Of a stretch of 33,219 nt of DNA, positions 19,278 to 27,088 are shown one piece after another. Position 1 is the first letter of the stretch, and every line of letters begins with the position of its first letter. The notes beneath the pieces are model-generated. The model worked only from the letters and a program-made list of their open reading frames with translations. It did not search any database and was not told the origin of the DNA. The DNA lies in assembly GCA_024638305.1 (NCBI GenBank), contig JAHEKN010000022.1, positions 1 through 33,219 on the forward strand. The letters run 5' to 3'. The DNA comes from Gemmatimonadota bacterium. Lineage in GTDB: Bacteria; Gemmatimonadota; Gemmatimonadetes; Longimicrobiales; Gaopeijiaceae. Both the position numbers and the translations under genes were made by a program.

Positions 19278-19612
19278 GCTGAGGGCGGGCTCCGTCTCGA
19301 TAGGGGGCTGACAGCCGGGTTTCAGGGGGGCTCCGGTGCAATGTTGGTGCCGCCTGGGCCCCTCCGGAGTTGCGGCGTGCCAGCCACAGCAAAAAGTGCC
19401 CTGCCGGGGCCGCACGACCCCGGAGAAGCGCGCTTGGTGCCTCGGCCGCCCCCACCGCCGGGCAGCTAAGTCCTTCCGAGCGTTCGACTTTTGCCGGAGG
19501 CCTCTGCCCTCGGCCTCCGGGTGCACACCTCTTGCCCCTCCGGACTCCGGTTCGACGACGCCGCGCCGAACGGGTCTTCGCGGCTCGCCGACCGTCCGAT
19601 GAGTCGAAGAGG
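19278..19612. other. Structured 335-base divergent intergenic region upstream of the pilin operon
   Basis: No convincing gene. It holds several hairpins: CCGGGG/CCCCGG at 19404-19423 and a perfect 9-bp stem CCGGAGGCC/GGCCTCCGG at 19494-19520, plus AAGTC/GACTT nearby. Clusters of CTCCGG and CCGGAG words recur. It could be a structured leader of the pilin operon. I looked for a cyclic-di-GMP (GEMM) riboswitch because of the pilin genes and did not find its conserved core. Confidence 0.45.
19337..19351 (-). promoter_or_regulatory. Candidate sigma-54 (-24/-12) promoter
   Basis: The minus strand reads GGCACCAACATTGCA, matching the sigma-54 consensus (TGG)CACG-N4-TTGCA at the GG and GC elements with the exact 10-base separation. 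Predicted start of transcription is about 19326, giving a leader of about 50 bases before GTG 19277. The first consensus T is C here. No activator site was identified. Confidence 0.4.
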
Positions 19613-20056
19613 ATGAACAGACACGCCAGTCGCCACGACCCTACAGATCCCGAGCGCGCGCTCGGATTCACGATCCTGGAGATGATCGTGGTGCTGGCCC
19701 TCCTGGTCATCGTGGCGGGGTTCGCGGCCCCATTCCTGAGCCCGGACAAGTTTCGCATGGACGCCGCAGTGTTGGAGGTGAGCACCGCGCTCCATTCGGC
19801 CCAGCGCAAGGGCGTCCTGCGGGGACACCACGTCATCGTCGTCTTCGACACCACGGGACGCCGTGTGACGGTGCACATGGACGCGAACAACGACGGCATC
19901 CTCCAGGGGTCCGAGGGCCTCACGGTCCTGGAGCTCGAGGCGGGCGTGACGTTCGGTCTGGGGGGGGGCGGCCCCGAGACCCAAGGGCTCTACGGCCGTC
20001 AGCTTCAGCCCTCAGTCGGGACTCCCAACCCTCCGATTCCACCGAAACGGAAGTAG
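19613..20056 (+). CDS. GspH/FimT-type minor pilin, truncated by frameshift
   Basis: Prepilin with an 18-residue leader cut before the Phe of ALGFTILEMIVVLALLVIVAG; Glu5 is present. The first ~115 residues match the GspH/FimT pseudopilin pattern (AVLEVSTALHSAQRKGVLRG, VIVVFDTTGRRVTVH). After a run of nine Gs (19960-19968) the frame as given reads an unrelated Pro-rich end and stops at 20056 (147 residues). The true C-terminus continues one base later in another frame to 20207. Restored, the protein would be about 197 residues, normal for the family. ATG 19613 is nearly abutted by AAGAGG, so the exact start is slightly uncertain. Confidence 0.85.
   Translation: MNRHASRHDPTDPERALGFTILEMIVVLALLVIVAGFAAPFLSPDKFRMDAAVLEVSTALHSAQRKGVLRGHHVIVVFDTTGRRVTVHMDANNDGILQGSEGLTVLELEAGVTFGLGGGGPETQGLYGRQLQPSVGTPNPPIPPKRK
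19960..19968 (+). repeat. G9 homopolymer at the frameshift point
   Basis: Nine consecutive Gs within the minor pilin gene. One G fewer (8), or two more (11), would join the N-terminal frame to the C-terminal frame. Confidence 0.95.
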
Positions 20057-20207
20057 CAGCCAGGAGGGGATCCTCTACCTGACGTCGGAGCGCACCGCCG
20101 CCTCATCGGTGTTTCCTCGCGACACCCGGGCGATCGAAGTCGAGCGCTCGACCGGTCGCATCCGCTGCTTCAGCTACGATCCCGGAAGCTGGGAGGAGCG
20201 ATGCTGA
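19969..20207 (+). pseudogene. Out-of-frame C-terminal part of the GspH/FimT-type pilin
   Basis: In the frame with codons starting at 19971 and every third base, the sequence encodes about 78 residues with no start of its own: STAVSFSPQSGLPTLRFHR, then EGILYLTSERTAASSVF and a final STGRIRCFSYDPGSW before TGA at 20205-20207. This is the usual GspH C-terminal pattern of a beta-sheet plus TGR motif. Its stop overlaps the ATG of the next pilin gene by 7 bases, as expected for the intact operon. Together with 19613-19968 it makes one complete gene interrupted only at the G-run. Confidence 0.85.
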
Positions 20208-20593
20208 CGGGTAGGAGGGGCTTCACGCTCGTCGAGCTCATGATCTCGCTCGTCATCCTGACGCTCGCGGTCTTCGGGATCGCCGCATCGGCCGGCCGGC
20301 TGGGTGGCGCTGCCGGGGAAGCCGAGGTGAAGGCGCTCGCGGTCCAGGCCGCGGAGGATCGCCTCAACCTGGTCGTCCTCGACCCCCAGTACGACAGCAT
20401 CGCCAGTCGCTATCTCGGAACGGAGTCGACGGTGCTGGGGCTTCCGGGGGCCACGCGTGAGACGCTGATCCAGCGCTACCGGCTCCTCCAGGCTGGCGGC
20501 GGGGTGCTCGACTACACGCGCATCACGGTCAAGGTGGCCGGGGCCGGATTGGCGGTCCCCGTGGTGCGCGAGACCGTGGTGGGCGCGCCATGA
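20201..20593 (+). CDS. PilV-type minor pilin
   Basis: 130-residue prepilin with a very short leader: MLTGRRG then FTLVELMISLVILTLAVFGI, the canonical type IV N-terminus with Glu5. The globular part is small. Type IV prepilin peptidase (elsewhere in the genome) would cut after the Gly. A strong GGGAGGAG ribosome site lies just before the ATG, inside the end of the preceding pilin gene. The stop overlaps the next gene by 4 bases (ATGA). PilV is chosen over GspI because of operon order with PilW and PilX types. Confidence 0.85.
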   Translation: MLTGRRGFTLVELMISLVILTLAVFGIAASAGRLGGAAGEAEVKALAVQAAEDRLNLVVLDPQYDSIASRYLGTESTVLGLPGATRETLIQRYRLLQAGGGVLDYTRITVKVAGAGLAVPVVRETVVGAP

Positions 20594-21765
20594 TGGCATC
20601 CTGCCTCCGGGACCGCCGTGGGATGACCCTGGCCGAGGTCCTCATCGTAACGATCGTCTTCGGGGTGATCGTGGCGGGCGCGGTCGGCTTCATGGCGGCC
20701 CAGAGCAAGGCCTTCTACCGGGGCGCGGACAAGCTCACCGCGCTCCAGAGCCTGCGCTTCAGCCTGGACCGGCTCGAGACCGACATCCGAACGGCAGGGA
20801 CCAACCTCGTGGACGGTCAACCCTGGCTCGTCTACGTGGATGAGGACGTCCTGGCGTTCAATGCCGACTACGCCACCAACCTCGCCAACGACCACGGGGC
20901 GGTGTTCTACGACCCCGGTGCGCCGAGCGGCACGGTCCGCGGCCTGAGCGTGCCCCAGGTCGTGCCCAACTCATCGTTCACCTGGGGCGACACGGTTTAC
21001 ACGGTTCCCGGAACGGGCGTGAACGGACCCGGTGAGACGCTGGTCTTCTACCTGACACCCGATTCGGAGACGCCGCGCACCGACGATTACGCGCTGTGGC
21101 GCAAAGTCAACGCCACCGCGCCCGAGCTCATCTCGCGGAACCTGCTGCGCTCCGGCAGTGAGCCGTTCTTCCGGTACTTCTGGAGCCAGAAGGAGGCGGG
21201 ATCCCCAATCGCGTTCGACAGTGTGCCGGACACGGCGTTGCCGTGGGCGCACACCGCCAAGCGCGAAGGCAGTGTCGCTGACACGGGGACCTCCGCCCGC
21301 ATGGACCGGGTCAAGGCCGTGCGGGTCACGCTGCGCGCGACCAACGGCCGCAGCGGGGCCGACGAACGGGTCGCGGAGCTCTCGAGGGTGATCGTGATGC
21401 GCAACGCCGACGTCGAGCGGCTCCGCTCCTGTGGTGACGAGCCCATGCTCGGCCCGGTGGGTCTGACCGCGGCGGCCACCGACCCCGACGGGGACGGCAC
21501 CTTCCAGGTCGACCTGTCCTGGTCGCGGGCGATCGACGAGTCCCAGGGTGAGCTCGACGTGATCTCCTATACGATCTGGCGCCGGGCATCGGGGGCGGCC
21601 GGCTGGGGGGACCCCTACCTCAGCATCCCGGCGGGCCAGACCGCCTACCAGTACTCCGACGCATCAGTCGTCCCAGGCCAAACCTACGAGTACGCGGTCG
21701 CGGCAAAGGACTGCACTCCTTCCGTATCCGGCCAGGAGATCTCCGCGCCCGTCGCGGTGCCCTAG
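20590..21765 (+). CDS. PilW-type minor pilin with fibronectin-like C-terminal domain
   Basis: 391 residues. Leader MMASCLRDRRG is followed by MTLAEVLIVTIVFGVIVAGA, a prepilin N-terminus with Glu5. The middle resembles PilW (LDRLETDIRTAGTNLV is a typical stretch). From about residue 285 a separate beta-domain follows (GPVGLTAAATDPDGDGTF, LDVISYTIWRR, GQTYEYAVAAKDC), which looks like a fibronectin type III module and is unusual for a minor pilin. Two ATG codons start the gene; the first overlaps the PilV stop. Confidence 0.83.
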   Translation: MMASCLRDRRGMTLAEVLIVTIVFGVIVAGAVGFMAAQSKAFYRGADKLTALQSLRFSLDRLETDIRTAGTNLVDGQPWLVYVDEDVLAFNADYATNLANDHGAVFYDPGAPSGTVRGLSVPQVVPNSSFTWGDTVYTVPGTGVNGPGETLVFYLTPDSETPRTDDYALWRKVNATAPELISRNLLRSGSEPFFRYFWSQKEAGSPIAFDSVPDTALPWAHTAKREGSVADTGTSARMDRVKAVRVTLRATNGRSGADERVAELSRVIVMRNADVERLRSCGDEPMLGPVGLTAAATDPDGDGTFQVDLSWSRAIDESQGELDVISYTIWRRASGAAGWGDPYLSIPAGQTAYQYSDASVVPGQTYEYAVAAKDCTPSVSGQEISAPVAVP

Positions 21766-21777
21766 CCATCAGCCGTA

Positions 21778-23592
21778 ATGAGAAGCCTCATGAGCACCAA
21801 GCCCTCCGGACCCCGAGACGAGCGAGGCATCGCCCTCGCCCTGACGCTCCTGATCGTACTGGCTGTGGGGGCGCTCGCCACCGGAGCGGCGCTGGTCGGA
21901 GCCAACCACCTGTTGGTCAACCGACACTACGAGCGCTATAGCGCGCTCGAGGCCGCCGCGGACGCGGGACTCGAATACGCTCGCGCGCAGATCAACGGCG
22001 ACAAGAGCCTGTATCCGGACCAGGGGTACGTGGCCCTCGAGTCCGACGCGCCCGTGAGCGACGCGGTCAATGGGACGCTGCACGGGGTGCGCCGGAGCAC
22101 CTACGTGGGACCGAGCGGAGCCACCAGCGGCCAGTACGGCGTGTTCGGCAGCATCGTGACCGTGGTCACCGACGACGGGGGAGGAACGGTCGTGCGCCGA
22201 TCCGAGGTGAGCCAGGAGAGCTTCGCGAAGTTCGCGTACTTCACGGACGTGGAGCCCTCCTACATCTCGTTCGGCGGCGGCGACGCGATCTTCGGGCCCG
22301 TGCACAGCAACGACTACCTGAAGATCTACCCTTCGGGAGCCTACTTCTACTCGTCCGCCCGAACCGCCAAGAGCGTGCAGGGGGCGTCCTACGGGTACTT
22401 CGCGGAGGGCTACTCCGAGAACGTGTCGGTCATCCCCATGCCGACGACGGCGGACTTGGACAAGCTGCGCAGCCAGGCCCAGACGGGTCTGACCCACGTC
22501 GTCGGCAACTCGAACGGGGCGTCGGGAAGGACCAGCACCCGGCTCGAATTCATCGCCGTGGACATCAACGGAGACGGGGACAACACCGACGACGACGAGG
22601 GATTCATGCGGGTCTATCAGTCGTTGGGCGGAACCCTGGGGGCAGACTACGTCTCGGGCCTGCTGAACGTGACCAAGTGGTCGATGCACGACGCACGCAA
22701 CTGCGGCCTGTACGACGCGCCGGGCGGGACCTTCATCCAAGCCGTACAGCTTCCCGGCCCCTGGAGCACGCACGACGATCAGTTGGCCGCGGGCGCGGGA
22801 CTCCGCCGCTGCTACCTCGGCGGGGCCGACTCGATCTACGGCGGATTCACGCCGAGCCCGCCGGACGACCCCAACGGGGAAGGGTGGGTCCTCTGGCCGG
22901 GTGCCGTGGACCCCGCCGTCGCCACCGCACGGGCCGCCGAGGGAGACGCCCCCTACCTGTGGCCCATCACCCGCCGGTACAACCCCAACTTCAAGGGCGT
23001 GGTGTTCGTGGACGGCAAGGTGGGGTTGAGCGGCGTCGTTCGGGGAAGGGTGACGATCGCGGCCACGGATGACATCGTGCTCCTAGACGACCTCACGTAT
23101 GCCACCGATCCGGGCCTGGGGACGTGCGACGACATCGTGGGGCTCTTTTCCGGTGACGACATCCGTGTGGCCGAGAACCCCATCAATACCCCATGGCGCC
23201 CATCGAGCGACTGGGGGTACTACACGTTCGACGACACCAAGGACGAGTTCTTCCACAACGTGGTGTTGTCGCTCGACGTCTTCACCGTCGAGAATTACGC
23301 CGCCGGCTCGGGCTCCGCAGAGCCCTGCGAGGGCATCGCCCACGGACGGGGATGTCTCTATCTGACCGGCGGGATCATCCAGAAGACCCGCGGCGCCGTA
23401 GGCACCATCTGGAGCGGCGGCGGGGGAGCCGGCTACATCAAGCGGTATTCTTACGATCCCTGCGCCGCCAAGGAGCCGCCACCCTATTTCCCGACCACGG
23501 GTCATTTCGCCAAGGGCCAATACTTCGAGATCGATCCTACGGGATTCGACATCGCCCGCTACTTCGACCTGATTACGCAGGGGTCCCCCTGA
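21778..23592 (+). CDS. PilX-like pilus assembly protein with large globular domain
   Basis: 604 residues. The N-terminus DERGIALALTLLIVLAVGAL matches the PilX N-terminal pattern, in which Glu5 of ordinary pilins is absent. A short alpha-helical stretch with tandem Ala (ALEAAADAGLEYARAQ) follows, then a large mostly beta region resembling DUF4900-type proteins. A calcium-loop-like motif DINGDGDNTDDDE begins at D262. The C-terminal half contains repeated VVFVDGKVGLSGVVRGRVTI-style beta strands as in pectate-lyase-like helices. Six or more Cys suggest disulfides. It lies 12 bases after PilW; ATG 21790 is an alternative start. It likely sits in the pilus tip complex; adhesion is inference. Confidence 0.8.
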   Translation: MRSLMSTKPSGPRDERGIALALTLLIVLAVGALATGAALVGANHLLVNRHYERYSALEAAADAGLEYARAQINGDKSLYPDQGYVALESDAPVSDAVNGTLHGVRRSTYVGPSGATSGQYGVFGSIVTVVTDDGGGTVVRRSEVSQESFAKFAYFTDVEPSYISFGGGDAIFGPVHSNDYLKIYPSGAYFYSSARTAKSVQGASYGYFAEGYSENVSVIPMPTTADLDKLRSQAQTGLTHVVGNSNGASGRTSTRLEFIAVDINGDGDNTDDDEGFMRVYQSLGGTLGADYVSGLLNVTKWSMHDARNCGLYDAPGGTFIQAVQLPGPWSTHDDQLAAGAGLRRCYLGGADSIYGGFTPSPPDDPNGEGWVLWPGAVDPAVATARAAEGDAPYLWPITRRYNPNFKGVVFVDGKVGLSGVVRGRVTIAATDDIVLLDDLTYATDPGLGTCDDIVGLFSGDDIRVAENPINTPWRPSSDWGYYTFDDTKDEFFHNVVLSLDVFTVENYAAGSGSAEPCEGIAHGRGCLYLTGGIIQKTRGAVGTIWSGGGGAGYIKRYSYDPCAAKEPPPYFPTTGHFAKGQYFEIDPTGFDIARYFDLITQGSP

Positions 23593-23664
23593 GCCCCCCC
23601 CCGAGCTCCCCTTGGGCCTCGCCGGGCGTCTTCCACGGGGGCGTCGGTCGCGGGGACCCGTGCC

Positions 23665-23943
23665 TCAGTCGAAGAGGAGCCCCGCGGCCTGGAAGCCGTC
23701 GATGATCTCCTCGACGTCCCCTTCGCCGGTGGTCGTCGAGCTCTCGACCTCGAGGCGGATCTCCTCCACGAGGAGCTCGCCGGTGCAGAGGCTCCACACC
23801 AGGGCCGCGGGGAAATCGAGCACGATGGCGTCGTCGGTCGACGGGTCGTAGAGGAGCCACTCGTCCCCGGTCTTGCGGATCGTGACGTCGTCTCGACCCT
23901 GGGGCCGCCACTCCTCTCCGTCCAGCATCCGCAATCGGTTCAT
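23665..23943 (-). CDS. PqqD-family (RiPP recognition element-like) protein
   Basis: 92-residue protein of the PqqD fold. Family features are visible: a beta-hairpin (DDVTIRKTGDEWLLYDPSTD), then AIVLDFPAALVWSLCTGE, matching the usual 'LN..aA.iW.L.dG' pattern, then the helical DVEEIIDGFQAAGLLFD end. PqqD domains bind leader peptides of ribosomally made, modified peptides, or act as partners in other systems such as HPr-rel-A. ATG 23943 is chosen because the frame further upstream has no family resemblance. There is no radical-SAM, cyclodehydratase, lasso cyclase or other modifying enzyme nearby. It is divergent from the unknown gene at 24069. Confidence 0.8.
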   Translation of the reverse strand: MNRLRMLDGEEWRPQGRDDVTIRKTGDEWLLYDPSTDDAIVLDFPAALVWSLCTGELLVEEIRLEVESSTTTGEGDVEEIIDGFQAAGLLFD

Positions 23944-23991
23944 CCTGGGGGGATCTTTCCGCGCGCCGGGGCGCAGGGTGCCGATTCTGCG

Positions 23992-23997
23992 TATAAT
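23992..23997 (+). promoter_or_regulatory. Consensus -10 element (TATAAT)
   Basis: Perfect TATAAT in a very GC-rich region between two divergent genes. No matching -35 element lies 16-18 bases upstream. A transcript from here would begin near 24004 and have a leader of about 65 bases before GTG 24069. Confidence 0.4.
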
Positions 23998-24068
23998 GAG
24001 ACGATAACGTGCAGAGCAACAAGGCTTTGCATGGTTCGCCCCGACCGCGGCAGTAGAGAGGGGGCTCG

Positions 24069-24506
24069 GTGGACCGACCCGAATCCCGCCCACCCAAGCC
24101 GGTGTCCGCTCCTCCGAGCGACCGCCCCGGCGGGAAGCCGCCCCGCCCCGCCCAGTCCGCCCAGGAGTCCGAGGGTCAGCCTGCCGGTGGGGGTGACGAC
24201 GGGCGGATGCGGCCCACCCCAGTGCGCGAGTCGCTGGACGCAGGCGGGAGCGCGACCGGCCCGCTGACCGACCGGCCCGAGCGCACGCTGGTAGTCGAGG
24301 GTGTGGAGTGGAGCGCGCGCGCGATCGGTCGCGCGACCGGAGGGCGTGGGTCCGGACCGGTGCCCCTCATACAACTGGCGTTCGCGGCGGTAGGTGAGTC
24401 GGAGAGGAGAACGGCGATCATGGTTGGGGGGTCGATCAGTGAGCTCTCGGACACCGAGCTTCTTCGAGCGCTAGCCGCGTCGCGGCCAGTCGATGGCGAG
24501 GCGTAA
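24069..24506 (+). CDS. Unknown protein: disordered Pro-rich N-half plus small C-terminal domain
   Basis: 145 residues, starting at GTG 24069 with GAGGGGG 4 bases upstream. Residues 1-70 are Pro/Gly/Ser/Arg-rich and surely disordered. The last ~75 form a small domain: RTLVVEGVEWSARAIGRATG, then PLIQLAFAAVGESERR and a final SELSDTELLRALAASRP helix. I do not recognise it, although the pattern (short beta strands, then two helices) resembles small unannotated proteins often seen in this kind of genome. It is divergent from the PqqD-like gene and followed within 3 bases by a 33-codon ORF. Confidence 0.7.
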   Translation: MDRPESRPPKPVSAPPSDRPGGKPPRPAQSAQESEGQPAGGGDDGRMRPTPVRESLDAGGSATGPLTDRPERTLVVEGVEWSARAIGRATGGRGSGPVPLIQLAFAAVGESERRTAIMVGGSISELSDTELLRALAASRPVDGEA

Positions 24507-24509
24507 CGG

Positions 24510-24611
24510 ATGGCGGTGCTGGCATCGAATCCGACCGCGCCCCGACCCCGACAGAAATGGGAAACAGTTGGCTCCGACTGGGAGTACAACAACCGTGTTC
24601 TTGAATCCTGA
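24510..24611 (+). CDS. Very short ORF, possible peptide gene
   Basis: 33 residues starting 3 bases after the preceding stop, with AGGCG about 7 bases upstream. The first part is MAVLASNPTAPRPRQ and the second KWETVGSDWEYNNRVLES. GC at third positions is about 64%, lower than in neighbouring genes, so the coding status is doubtful. Length, position and the aromatic/charged second half are compatible with a precursor peptide, but no known precursor family is recognised. Confidence 0.3.
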   Translation: MAVLASNPTAPRPRQKWETVGSDWEYNNRVLES

Positions 24612-24628
24612 ACGATGGGGTGTGCGTG

Positions 24629-24823
24629 ATGACGAGGGGTGAAACGGAGGCTGCGATGGAGGCGGCCGCCGAGGACCGGGACGGGGCATTCGAGGATCAG
24701 GCGATGCTGGTGGCGGGCAAGACGATGTCGGCGCCGTCGCCGCGCATCACGGCGTTCATCTGGGGCGGCAAGGTCCGTCCCCATCCGACGCTCCCGTTCG
24801 GGAGGTGGAAAGAGGTCGCCTGA
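24629..24823 (+). CDS. Short ORF, possible small peptide
   Basis: 64 residues from ATG 24629 (GTG 24620 is an alternative). The acidic first half (ETEAAMEAAAEDRDGAFEDQ) precedes a basic, aromatic half (PRITAFIWGGKVRPHPTLPF, then GRWKEVA). Third-position GC is high, so it looks more gene-like than the ORF before it. An acidic leader plus basic core would suit a secreted or modified peptide, but this is guesswork; no family is recognised. Confidence 0.4.
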   Translation: MTRGETEAAMEAAAEDRDGAFEDQAMLVAGKTMSAPSPRITAFIWGGKVRPHPTLPFGRWKEVA

Positions 24824-24944
24824 AGTCGGCCCCCCGCCTGGCCGGCAATGACGCCGCGGGGCTCACCGGCGGCGCCCGACGCCGATCCTCGTTACGTCGA
24901 GCCTCGTTCCACTAACGGAGCCGCGAAGGCGGTTGTCCTAGGGA

Positions 24945-24966
24945 AGACGCGGCGCTCGCCGCGTCT
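24945..24966 (+). promoter_or_regulatory. Perfect 10-bp inverted repeat upstream of the exporter operon
   Basis: AGACGCGGCG, two bases, then CGCCGCGTCT. It lies 75 bases before the TolC-type gene, in the 218-base gap 24824-25041. No T-run follows, so it could be a terminator for the small ORFs or an operator for the exporter. Nothing else was recognised in this gap. Confidence 0.45.
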
Positions 24967-25041
24967 CATGCTTCCAAGAACGAACCCGGCGCACGGTACG
25001 TACGACCTCGAGTGGGGTCGATTGGGGAGGGATGCGTTGAG

Positions 25042-26367
25042 ATGAGGTGGTTGCTAAGGATCCGCTGGGCAGGCTTCCGTCGGACGTCCGCCGCTGCGAC
25101 GGCACTCGTGTGCCTCGTGGTCAGCGGCGTGGGGTCGCTGGCCGCTCAGGAGACCGTGACGCTCGAGGACGCGATCGCGCGCGCGCTCGACTGGAGCCCG
25201 CAACTGGTGCAGTCGTCTTCACAGCTCATGAACGCGGAGAGCTCCAGGCGGACGGCGTTCGGCGACTTCCTGCCGTCGCTCAGCGTGTCGTCGGGCTCGT
25301 CGGTGCAGAGCCGGCAACTGTTCGACCCCGGCACCCAGCGCGTGGTCAGCGGAAGCTCCAACTCGTACAACGCGGGGATATCCGCGGGCTACACGATCTT
25401 CCAGGGAGGCCGGCGTTTCAGGGAGTGGGATCGCACCGCGGCCGCCATCCGCTCCGCCGACGCCAGCCTGGCCGATCAGCGGTTCGCGGTCGTGCTGCAA
25501 ACCCAGAGCATGTTTTACAACGCGCTCCGTCAGGCCGACCTGCTCGCAGTGCAGACGGCGCGCCGGGAGCGCGCCGAGGAGAGCCTCGGGAACATCCGTC
25601 GGCAGGTGACGCTCGGCGCGGCCACGCGCAGCGACACGCTGCGGGCGCGTCTGGAGGTGGCGAACGCGCGCCAGGCCATTCTGGTGCAGGAGACCGCTCT
25701 CCGGGCAGCCCGGTTCGCGCTGGGACGCCAGATCGGTGAGGGTGGTCCGGTGCTGCCTCAGACGCCCGCCGAAATGGATCCGACGCCAGTCGGTCTCACG
25801 GACGAGGAGATCTATCTCATCGCGGAGGACGAGTCCCCCTCCGTGCGCGCCGCGGAGGCCGATCTCGAAGCGTCGCAGGCCTCGCTAGCCTCGACGCGCA
25901 CCCAGTACTGGCCCAGCCTCAACATGTCGACCGGCTACAGTTGGGCCAACGACGTGGCGGCCTTCTCCGGCGGAAACACCAGTTGGAACGTGCGGTTTTC
26001 GATGAGCTACCAGCTCTTCAACGGCTTCAGCCGCGAGGATCAGGTTTTTCGCGCGGCGAACGCCACCCGCGTCGCGAGCGTGCAGAGCCGAGATGCCCGT
26101 CTAGCGGCGCGGCAGGAGGCGGACGCGGCCCTACAGAACCTGCGCGCATCGGAGCTCGCGATCGAGATCGCGAGCGAGGCCGTGCTCGTGGCCACCGAGG
26201 ACCTCCGTATCGTCCAGGAGCGTTACCGCCTCAGCGTGGCGACCATCCTGGACCTCATTACCAGCCAGGTCGCCGTGGAGGAGGCCGAAGCCAACCTCGT
26301 CGCCGCCCGCTACGATTACCTGATCGCGCGCGCGGAACTGGAAGCCATTCTGGGGAGAGAGCTGTGA
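25042..26367 (+). CDS. TolC-family outer membrane efflux protein
   Basis: 441-residue outer-membrane channel of tripartite exporters. Signal peptide: basic start, hydrophobic [14 protein letters not shown] and cleavage after LAAQ. The mature part starts [19 protein letters not shown], the standard TolC/OEP opening, and consists of two similar halves of long helices ([19 protein letters not shown] starts the second). Both halves contain the helical repeats expected for the alpha-barrel. ATG 25042 is chosen with GGGGAGGGA 9 bases upstream. The stop overlaps the ATPase gene by 4 bases (GTGA). Confidence 0.93.
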   Translation: MRWLLRIRWAGFRRTSAAATALVCLVVSGVGSLAAQETVTLEDAIARALDWSPQLVQSSSQLMNAESSRRTAFGDFLPSLSVSSGSSVQSRQLFDPGTQRVVSGSSNSYNAGISAGYTIFQGGRRFREWDRTAAAIRSADASLADQRFAVVLQTQSMFYNALRQADLLAVQTARRERAEESLGNIRRQVTLGAATRSDTLRARLEVANARQAILVQETALRAARFALGRQIGEGGPVLPQTPAEMDPTPVGLTDEEIYLIAEDESPSVRAAEADLEASQASLASTRTQYWPSLNMSTGYSWANDVAAFSGGNTSWNVRFSMSYQLFNGFSREDQVFRAANATRVASVQSRDARLAARQEADAALQNLRASELAIEIASEAVLVATEDLRIVQERYRLSVATILDLITSQVAVEEAEANLVAARYDYLIARAELEAILGREL

Positions 26368-27068
26368 GCGAGCTGGTCATCAAGACGCTCGGACTGACCA
26401 AGGACTATGTGCTGGGAGCCGAGACCGTACACGCGCTCCGCCAGGTCGACCTGCAAATCGACCGTGGCGAGTTCGTCGCCATCATGGGCCCGTCGGGCAG
26501 CGGCAAGTCCACGTTCATGAACCTGGTCGGCTGCCTCGACACGCCCTCGGCCGGACAGTACTGGCTCAACGGGCAGCGCGTGAGCGACCTGTCCGACGAC
26601 GAGCTGGCCCGGGTGCGCAACCGGGAGATCGGGTTCGTATTCCAGACCTTCAACCTCCTCCCGCGCGCCACGGCCCTGCACAATGTCGAGCTGCCCCTCA
26701 TCTACGCCGGGGTCGGCGCCCGCGAGCGCAAGGCCCGCGCCGAGGAGACGCTCGCGAGGGTCGGCCTGGCCGACCGCATGGGTCACCGGCCGCCGGAGCT
26801 TTCGGGTGGACAGCGGCAGCGGGTGGCGGTGGCCCGGGCCCTGGTCAACAACCCGGCGCTGCTGCTCGCCGACGAGCCGACGGGGAACCTGGACTCGGTG
26901 ACCTCCGAGGAGATCATGCGCATCCTGGTCGAGCTGAATCAGAAGGGTCAGACCATCATCGTGGTCACGCACGAGCACGACATCGCCGAATACGCAAAGC
27001 GCCAAGTCCATCTCAAGGACGGGATGATCGAGCGCGACTTCTTCAACGAACCCGTCGCGGTGGGCTAG
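26364..27068 (+). CDS. ABC transporter ATP-binding protein, MacB/LolD type
   Basis: 234 residues. Walker [10 protein letters not shown] (42-50), Q-loop VFQTFNLLP, signature [15 protein letters not shown] (146-160), Walker [14 protein letters not shown] and H-loop VVTHEHD. The [11 protein letters not shown] wording is typical of the MacB/LolD/FtsE branch that powers mechanotransmission rather than substrate transit. Start is GTG 26364, giving [15 protein letters not shown]; the longer open frame reaching 25941 is only the TolC gene in another frame. Works with the separate permease at 28699-29910. Confidence 0.95.
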   Translation: MSELVIKTLGLTKDYVLGAETVHALRQVDLQIDRGEFVAIMGPSGSGKSTFMNLVGCLDTPSAGQYWLNGQRVSDLSDDELARVRNREIGFVFQTFNLLPRATALHNVELPLIYAGVGARERKARAEETLARVGLADRMGHRPPELSGGQRQRVAVARALVNNPALLLADEPTGNLDSVTSEEIMRILVELNQKGQTIIVVTHEHDIAEYAKRQVHLKDGMIERDFFNEPVAVG

Positions 27069-27088
27069 GGACCCGGGGAGCACAACGA

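Noticed and set aside
19336..19612. Cyclic-di-GMP (GEMM) riboswitch upstream of the pilins
   Set aside because: The GGCAAAC and GACGCAAAGCC core elements are absent on both strands.
24510..24823. Lasso peptide precursors
   Set aside because: The 33-residue ORF has Thr at a -2-like position before Gly, but no Asp/Glu at core positions 7-9, no YxxP leader, and there are no lasso protease or cyclase genes in the window.
24848..25045. 65-codon ORF between the small peptide ORF and the TolC-type gene
   Set aside because: No ribosome site, it contains the perfect inverted repeat at 24945-24966, and it runs past the TolC start. Its GKT...SPR resemblance to the 24629 ORF is too short to trust.
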